Source: Branchiostoma floridae
Taxonomy: Eukaryota; Chordata; Leptocardii; Amphioxiformes; Branchiostomatidae
Direction: 5' to 3'
DNA: 64,000 nt
Assembly (NCBI RefSeq): GCF_000003815.2
Contig: NC_049987.1
Span: 22,558,516 to 22,622,515 of the forward strand
Part shown: piece after piece, positions 50,601-64,000 of the stretch
Layout: every line of letters begins with the position of its first letter
Position numbering within the stretch: position 1 is the stretch's first letter
Position numbers and translations under genes: made by a program
The notes under the pieces: generated by a model
Told to the model about the DNA's origin: nothing
The model's input: only the letters and a program-made list of their open reading frames with translations
Database searches by the model: none

Positions 50601-53390
50601 ATTACACTGGGGATTGCTCTGGAAGGCTGTGAAACTGTTAGAGCTGTCCAGCTTTCTTTCTGAACTGGGGGTTATTTATTTTATAAACATGTACATGTAG
50701 TCATGCATAGTCATGTTTTCCAAAAATAATTTTTGCCATAAGTGTTTTTACAATGTCAAATTAGTTTATTATTTACTTACTACAAATTTTTAAGATGTAA
50801 AGGTAAATCTTAAAGATATGAGCTGACAAGTTGCCCAAAATACACCAAAAACCATTGGTACTCAGGCATAAATAAGTAAAAAGAACCTACCTGATCATCT
50901 TCTCTTGGACAGAAGTAGTATGGACACAGTTTACATGTCAATTTGGCATTTTTCCGGGGGGTACTTTTATTCCAGGGGGTACTTTTATTAGATTTTGAAG
51001 ATTTGTCCGGGGGGTACTTTTATTCCAGGGGGTACTTCTATTTGAGAGGTGAGAGTACCTGGCCTGGCTATCACGTCAGGCTACTCAGATCCCCCCCATT
51101 CATAGCCCCATCATGTGGCACTCAGCCCAAATAGCTGATTGACAGGCATAGTAATTGCTAATCTTCAACCCTGTTAGTGCCCTGGGGTTGGCCTGTCCAC
51201 TGGCTGGACCCTTCGGGAATGTGTCTGGGAGGCCTTCCTTGCAGCTGTCAGGAACACATTCAAGTACTGTACCAGTACTGTGTTCGGTAAATGCTTTAGG
51301 GTGTTAGACCTAGAAACCAGAGGTCCTGGGTTCAAATCCTTTGACATGTCACAAAATCTGTGCTGTTAATAGTACTTTCCCCACTCCAACTTGTACAAGG
51401 GGGTTGGAGAGATGAGGGCCCCAATGGGGGGGTCCCGACAACGCTCTACGTTAAATTCTGATGGCCGGCTACGTATTACGCTGAATTCAGGAAGCCTCTC
51501 TACGCTCTACGCTAAATTCGAAAGCTTCCCCACACATTATGCAGAACTCATCACCGAGCGACTGAGCGTTTGTGTTAAAGATGGTACAAAGGTTGAGTTA
51601 AAAGTCTTCATGGTAACCGGCGGCAGAGGCGACGGCAGCAAATTTCTAACGCGGGGGCGCAATATTACGTATACTGACCGAATTTTTATCATCTTGAACG
51701 CCGAAGCCGCGACTATCTTAGGGGGGTCCGGGGGTATGCTCCCCGGGAAAATTTTGAAATCTTGACCCTCTGAAACGCTATTTTCTGCATTTGAGGGGCA
51801 ACTTTTTCTAGTGCAGACTAGAAATGAAAACAGAACTGCAGTGGGTGTCAGAGACTTTTCATGATGTACAAAATGACCAATAAACTGGTGGACGTACCGA
51901 CTGATGAGTATCTAATACCAGCTCAAAAAAGAACAAGAAACAGTCACGCCTTCAAGTACCAGAGTTACCAACCTAGGATGGATGTGTTCAAAAATTCGTA
52001 CTTTCCCAGAACTATCGTAGATTGGAATTTGTTATCACCAAGCACAGTAGGGGGCATCTCCTCTGCAGAGGCGGCGGCAGGAAATATTGTTTGCGGGGAC
52101 GATTTTTTCGGCGCTACCCGTCGCGCCGGAGGCGCGACAATCCTAGAGGGGTCCGGGGGCATGCACCCCCGGGAAAATTTGAAATCTTGACCCTCTAAAA
52201 CGCCATTTCCCGTGTTTTGACGGGCAAATTTTGCTGCCAGACTAAGCTATTAAAGTTTGATGGCAATTCCGGGGGACGACGCCCCCCAAACATATTTTCT
52301 TAGGCAATACTTAATGCCGCCAAAAACAGCAACTGGATATGATTTTGCTGGAGTAGAATTTGCTTGTTCTAGAAGATAGATATTCAATAAAGAAACAAAT
52401 TTCTGTTGTTGGCAAGCCCATTCTTACACACACACACACACACACACACTACACACACACACTTACACACTTACACACCCACAAACATACACAAACACAG
52501 TGCTGGTACTTGTGTTCCTGACATGCTGCAAGCAAGGCCTCCCAGACACATTCCCGAAGGGCCCGGCCAGTGGTGGACAGGGCAACCTTGGGTCACTGGC
52601 ACTAGCAGGGTTGGAGATCAGCAATTACTATGCCTGTCAATCAGCTATTTTGGCTGAGTGCCATATGATGGGGCTATTAATGGGGGGATCTGAGTAGCCT
52701 GACGTGATAGCCAGGCCAGGTAGACAGGCCAGGTAGCCTGGCCTGGTAGACAGCCCAGCCTTTTAAGCGAACCCAAATGTTCACAGCTCAGTTCATTTTA
52801 TTTTTAGTCACTACATGTATTTTTTTTGCGCACTACGACCTGCCACACTAGCTGTACCTTGTTTCCCAGACTGGGATGTATGTAAGCCACTTTGTCCTGT
52901 ACTGTGTAGAAGTTACAGAGAAGAGTGTCATCAATACTGCTTCGTGAATGATGTCATTGAAACAAACCACGTTTACTTGGCTTAAATCATCATCATTGAT
53001 TCAACAAACAAACAAAAACAACTTTTGAGCAAGAATTTGCAGCACAAAAAGAGATCATTCTAGCAACTTCTTAGACACATCAATGGTTTGCAATTTTAAC
53101 AGATCTGTTCTGACCTGATCTTTGTGGGAAAAGTTCGGATATGTTGAAGTTTTCAGAAAGTTCTCTGAAATTCAGATTATCTGTCTAAGGGGAGGGGCAA
53201 GTTCAAACATGCGTGGGCACCGATATTTCTCGCTCATCTACTCTTAAATGAAATTAAAACCTCACAATTTTTATCTACTTATCCTAAATTATCCTCCTGT
53301 TGTATTGACACTCATTTTAAGAGTATTTTGGCAACGTTTTTACCTCAAAGCGTCCAGCCAGTCACTTTGTAAAATCATTCTCACCGCCAT
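35401..53390 (-). CDS. PAAF1: PAAF1: proteasomal ATPase-associated factor 1 (WD-repeat protein), 11 coding exons
   Basis: Exons: 53390-53344, 49328-49288, 48815-48712, 47411-47322, 46749-46651, 45458-45308, 44669-44475, 44208-44117, 43623-43508, 43053-42971, 35552-35401. All junctions are GT-AG and in frame; the total is 1170 nt, 389 aa, against 392 aa for human PAAF1. Seen: N-terminal ILQSDWLDALR; VTASEGF; WD-type blocks including STDGTMKVW, CRFFPSGVV-LSGGMDAQLKIW, SRDGTAKLWDCG and GGQDGKIHELDV; C-terminus ending CRDGVVRRYVL. Known: PAAF1 binds proteasomal ATPases of the 19S base and regulates 26S assembly and activity (cytosol and nucleus). The start is the ATG in a GCGG context directly downstream of CRE and ETS sites. 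Introns 4 to 6 contain partial copies of exons 5 and 6, intron 1 a 3.4-kb transposon, and the 7.4-kb last intron a TG microsatellite and the assembly gap. Confidence 0.95.
35590..37700. other. PAAF1 last intron, part: nothing recognised
   Basis: AT-rich, with short simple repeats (poly-T near 37395) and no coding or structural signal. Confidence 0.5.
37735..37945. mobile_element. ACCGCGAACTTAAAACC-type MITE, second copy
   Basis: Ends TTTACTGTAAATG and CATTTTTTTTACAGTAGA are inverted; body TTTGCGGTGGTTTTATGTTC and GCCGCGAACTTAAAACC. Confidence 0.8.
38080..38880 (+). repeat. TG microsatellite in PAAF1 last intron
   Basis: Long imperfect TG/TGTGAG/TGTGTA runs on both sides of the gap. Open frames here (His-Thr or Cys-Val strings) are artefacts of the repeat. 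Confidence 0.97.
38154..38363. other. Assembly gap (210 N)
   Basis: Run of N inside the TG microsatellite, so its true length is unknown. Confidence 0.99.
41390..42720 (+). repeat. Tandem array with TTTG runs in PAAF1 last intron
   Basis: Five to six units of about 200 bp: GCCCTGAACTACATACAGAA, CAGTAAATACAAA, CAGAACAACAACCTGCTGTA, GGTGCCTTTTTGTAAAACAAG, then TTTG repeats; later units add GGTACAGGTACAGGTACTTG. Confidence 0.85.
42971..43053 (-). CDS. PAAF1: PAAF1 exon 10
   Basis: Encodes QPVQVVQLSESPVLSLVPFQ and SEFLASLG; acceptor CCTACAG, donor CACTCG|GTAAGT. Confidence 0.9.
43508..43623 (-). CDS. PAAF1: PAAF1 exon 9
   Basis: Encodes VFQFSASSALNCCAFLSS and GGQDGKIHELDVRDT; acceptor AACGCAG, donor CACAAG|GTCAGT. 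The NCC.FLS..QDG.I..LDVR pattern is conserved. Confidence 0.93.
44117..44208 (-). CDS. PAAF1: PAAF1 exon 8
   Basis: Encodes SDREVLTEGKLLLLACEDGQ and LRAFGVQSRKP, matching the SEREV..KMLLLA.ED block of human PAAF1; donor AACCT|GTAAGT. Confidence 0.93.
44475..44669 (-). CDS. PAAF1: PAAF1 exon 7 (third WD-type repeat)
   Basis: 195 nt encoding GILDTAVIERGRNVLSCSRD, GTAKLWDCG and DNSVTLGEPDETP; acceptor TCTCCAG, donor TCCCT|GTGAGT. Strong match to the RDGTARLWDCG region of human PAAF1. Confidence 0.95.
45131..45295. mobile_element. Near-perfect hairpin (75-bp arms) in PAAF1 intron 6
   Basis: Arms 45131-45206 and 45221-45295 differ at about two positions, with a 14-base loop. CAGAAACCGACCTCC occurs on both sides (45083 and 45297); the right copy is the exon 6 donor region. 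Confidence 0.9.
45308..45458 (-). CDS. PAAF1: PAAF1 exon 6 (second WD-type repeat)
   Basis: Encodes RDLQGHIGEVNSCRFFPSG and then SGGMDAQLKIWSAEDGSC and RGHKG; acceptor GTTGCAG, donor GGAG|GTCGG. Almost identical to the vertebrate protein in the GGMDAQLKIWSAED segment. Its 5' two-thirds is tandemly copied upstream. Confidence 0.96.
45505..45965 (-). repeat. Tandem partial copies of PAAF1 exon 6
   Basis: Copy A (45505-45603) keeps acceptor GTTGCAG and encodes GHIGEVNTCRFFPSG then GGMDAQLKI, ending in a TTTG repeat. Copy B (45651-45736) lacks the acceptor. Three short pieces near 45775, 45840 and 45910 keep the exon start and acceptor-like GTTG(C/T)AGAGGGA. Confidence 0.9.
46100..46600 (-). repeat. 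Decayed partial copies of PAAF1 exon 5 with CTAG microsatellite
   Basis: The clearest copy, 46507-46575, reads TTDGTMKVWEA on the gene strand and keeps the GTCAGG|GTGAGC donor. More decayed copies at about 46205-46275, 46345-46400 and 46125-46160; CTAG/TTAG runs between. Confidence 0.8.
46651..46749 (-). CDS. PAAF1: PAAF1 exon 5 (first WD-type repeat)
   Basis: 33 codons with VSCLDVSPGGGLGVS and STDGTMKVWEAANG; donor GTCAGG|GTGAGC. Decayed copies of its 3' half lie downstream in the intron. Confidence 0.94.
47322..47411 (-). CDS. PAAF1: PAAF1 exon 4
   Basis: 30 codons, phase 0 to 0, encoding RSIVVSCPAENCGAKFVAP...IHSKS, which matches the SCPKEN..KFLAP..IHTKS block of human PAAF1. Confidence 0.93.
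47468..48410. mobile_element. CAGG-CTCGAAAT-ended element with internal 52-bp hairpin
   Basis: Ends CAGGCCTCGAAATAC and AATTCGAGCCCTG like the MITE family, with a different interior. Arms 48003-48054 and 48074-48125 pair with two mismatches. No clean target duplication. Confidence 0.7.
48712..48815 (-). CDS. PAAF1: PAAF1 exon 3
   Basis: Acceptor ATCCCAG, donor CCAAG|GTGGGT. Encodes QPSVQGELKSMGVSNDGSVY and then VTASEGF, a motif conserved in PAAF1. Confidence 0.92.
49288..49328 (-). CDS. PAAF1: PAAF1 exon 2 (41 nt)
   Basis: Acceptor TTGTAG; encodes ENDGQAWLSCKRL; donor GGCTAG|GTAAGT. The AWLSC motif matches human PAAF1. The phase fits only if exon 1 joins here, which excludes a similar-looking candidate near 52.8 kb. 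Confidence 0.9.
49408..51055. mobile_element. Nested element with CTCTCACCTCTCAAATA ends and TA TSD
   Basis: 1648 bp with inverted CTCTCACCTCTCAAATA ends, flanked by TA. The opposite arm of the host element has the uninterrupted sequence GTCTACCTGGCC, which proves the precise insertion and TA duplication. No transposase seen; possibly Tc1/mariner-like by target site. Confidence 0.85.
51280..51400 (+). repeat. SINE fragment
   Basis: GTGTTAGACC...CAGAGGTCCTGGGTTCAAATC resembles the tRNA anticodon-loop and B-box region. Confidence 0.4.
53344..53390 (-). CDS. PAAF1: PAAF1 exon 1
   Basis: Encodes MAVRMILQSDWLDAL plus two bases of Arg; donor TTTGAG|GTAAAA. The QSDW--AL motif matches the vertebrate PAAF1 N-terminus. 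Confidence 0.9.
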
Positions 53391-54261
53391 GTTGTCATCA
53401 AGGTGACGTCACTTCCGTCACACTCCTGTATCCCTCTGATACGAACAGGCCTGCGGTGGAATGCGGAAGTACGGACTGTAAATGTGATTATTGTGGAATT
53501 TAGGTAAGAAAAGATTGTTTATATCTCTTTTATAGACAGCTTGCATGATGAAGATACTTTTGGAAAACTCTTTTACAGTTTTGGAATTATATTTACTGGT
53601 AATAAGTACTAGTTGTGATGGTAAACCGACCAAAGGGGGAGGGGGGTAAAAATTAGAGATTTGTTGTAGAATTCCGATGATTTTATTATTGCAATGTTTT
53701 ACAATATGTAGCTTTCTAAACTTTGCAAGCAGGCTTTGTTGTGGTTCATTTGATGACTTTGAAAGAAAAAAAAAAGATGTTGGCAGCTGTGAATGAGGAC
53801 CTTTCACGTTACAGGAACTGAAAGTGAAACTTGCCCTTGATCCATGAGGAACAAAAATTTGCAAATTTTTTAGGTGACTGTGCCGACCTGATACCAAAGG
53901 TCCAGATAGAAAGGTAAAACGATAATGATATGATGAAGAGCTGAACCATAACTAGTACATGCATGTATGCCATCTACATAGTACATAATTAAATTTGTAT
54001 TTAACTTTACTTTGATCTAATCAATGGTCTAACAACGAGTTTCCAACTCCAGTAAGTGCTTTCACAGAATGAGATCCAGCTGTGCAGGTCAAAGGTCAAG
54101 GCCCAGCAGACTTCAGTAAAAACGTGTATAATTTACCAATTGTCTGAGCTAAGCTTTGTCATCAGTCTGAGGTTCGACCTTTTTACCTCAATACCAGGTG
54201 ACTACTGTTACAACCTACAGACAACCTCTAAGTCTAAGCTACAGCTGTGCATTAAAACAAG
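53391..54261. promoter_or_regulatory. Bidirectional PAAF1/ATE1 promoter region
   Basis: 871 bp separate the two divergent start codons. Seen close to PAAF1: a perfect CRE palindrome TGACGTCA at 53404-53411, 14 bp from the PAAF1 ATG, overlapping an ETS-type ACTTCCG (53411-53417), and another CGGAAGT at 53464-53470. Near ATE1: a perfect DR1, AGGTCAAAGGTCA, at 54086-54098. CRE plus ETS near the start of a housekeeping gene is a common arrangement. Transcription start sites were not determined, so some of this is probably 5' UTR. Confidence 0.65.

Positions 54262-64000
<9,739 letters not shown>

Larger units (their letters stand above)
49354..52774. mobile_element. Long-TIR element (3.4 kb) with 10-bp TSD in PAAF1 intron 1
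   Basis: TSD AAATGTTCAC at 49344-49353 and 52775-52784. Ends GGGTTCGCTTAAAAGGCTGG / inverse. The left arm (49354-49407, continuing 51056-51290) pairs with about 52490-52774, arms about 290 bp. Long TIRs and a 10-bp TSD suggest a Mutator-like element; no transposase seen. A TA-flanked element is nested in the left arm. Confidence 0.8.

Noticed and set aside
51391-51765. 124-codon plus-strand open frame
   Set aside because: Overlaps repeat fragments (CTACGCTAAATTC blocks and GGGGTCCGGGGG MITE pieces) found in other places; no protein similarity recognised.
52820-52930. Possible PAAF1 exon 2 (DKVAYIHPSLGNK) with an acceptor and AAG|GTACAG donor on the minus strand
   Set aside because: Its phase does not fit exon 1 with that reading, and the exon at 49328-49288 fits phase and sequence better.
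53418-53897. 159-codon minus-strand open frame upstream of PAAF1
   Set aside because: Lies in the promoter interval, low complexity and without family similarity; the PAAF1 start at 53390 is strongly supported.

Overview
The window looks like a chordate or invertebrate-deuterostome nuclear genome, most probably amphioxus (Branchiostoma). Three conserved animal genes with many GT-AG introns are embedded in intron and intergenic DNA full of MITE-like elements, foldbacks and short tandem repeats, and there is a 210-base assembly gap. The species call is an inference from gene content and repeat style. No prokaryotic, viral or CRISPR features were seen.

Layout. 1-8180: no gene recognised; diverged direct repeats and several MITEs. 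8181-28009, minus strand: an NR0B (DAX1/SHP-type) orphan nuclear receptor with two coding exons (27994-27268 and 8425-8181, 323 aa) separated by an 18.8-kb intron. The intron holds tandem arrays, a possible extra LxxLL-encoding exon at 17.5 kb, and many TCAAGGTCA-type nuclear receptor sites. 28-35.4 kb: intergenic repeats. 35401-53390, minus strand: PAAF1, a proteasomal ATPase-associated WD-repeat protein with 11 coding exons that join in frame to 389 aa. 54262 to the window edge, plus strand: ATE1 (arginyl-tRNA--protein transferase); 13 coding exons are visible and the 3' end is cut off. PAAF1 and ATE1 are head-to-head with 871 bp between start codons, sharing an intergenic region with a perfect CRE and ETS-type sites near PAAF1 and a perfect DR1 near ATE1. 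Both act in ubiquitin-proteasome protein turnover.

The most unusual pattern is that all three genes carry tandem, partial copies of their own exons that still include splice sites: NR0B exon 2 (three copies), PAAF1 exon 5 (about four), PAAF1 exon 6 (about five), the PAAF1 CDS end with its 3' flank (a satellite array), and ATE1 exons 11, 12 and 13. Several of these could splice into truncated isoforms. The second strong signal is that the NR0B gene holds 13 of the 16 TCAAGGTCA/TGACCTTGA sites I found by eye in the window. That sequence is the binding site of SF-1/LRH-1/ERR-type receptors, the class that NR0B proteins are known to repress. Nine of the sites lie inside two intronic tandem arrays, one of which also duplicates the start of exon 2.

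Exon boundaries were worked out by hand from splice consensus, reading frame and recalled family sequence; every junction keeps the frame. UTRs and transcription start sites were not determined.
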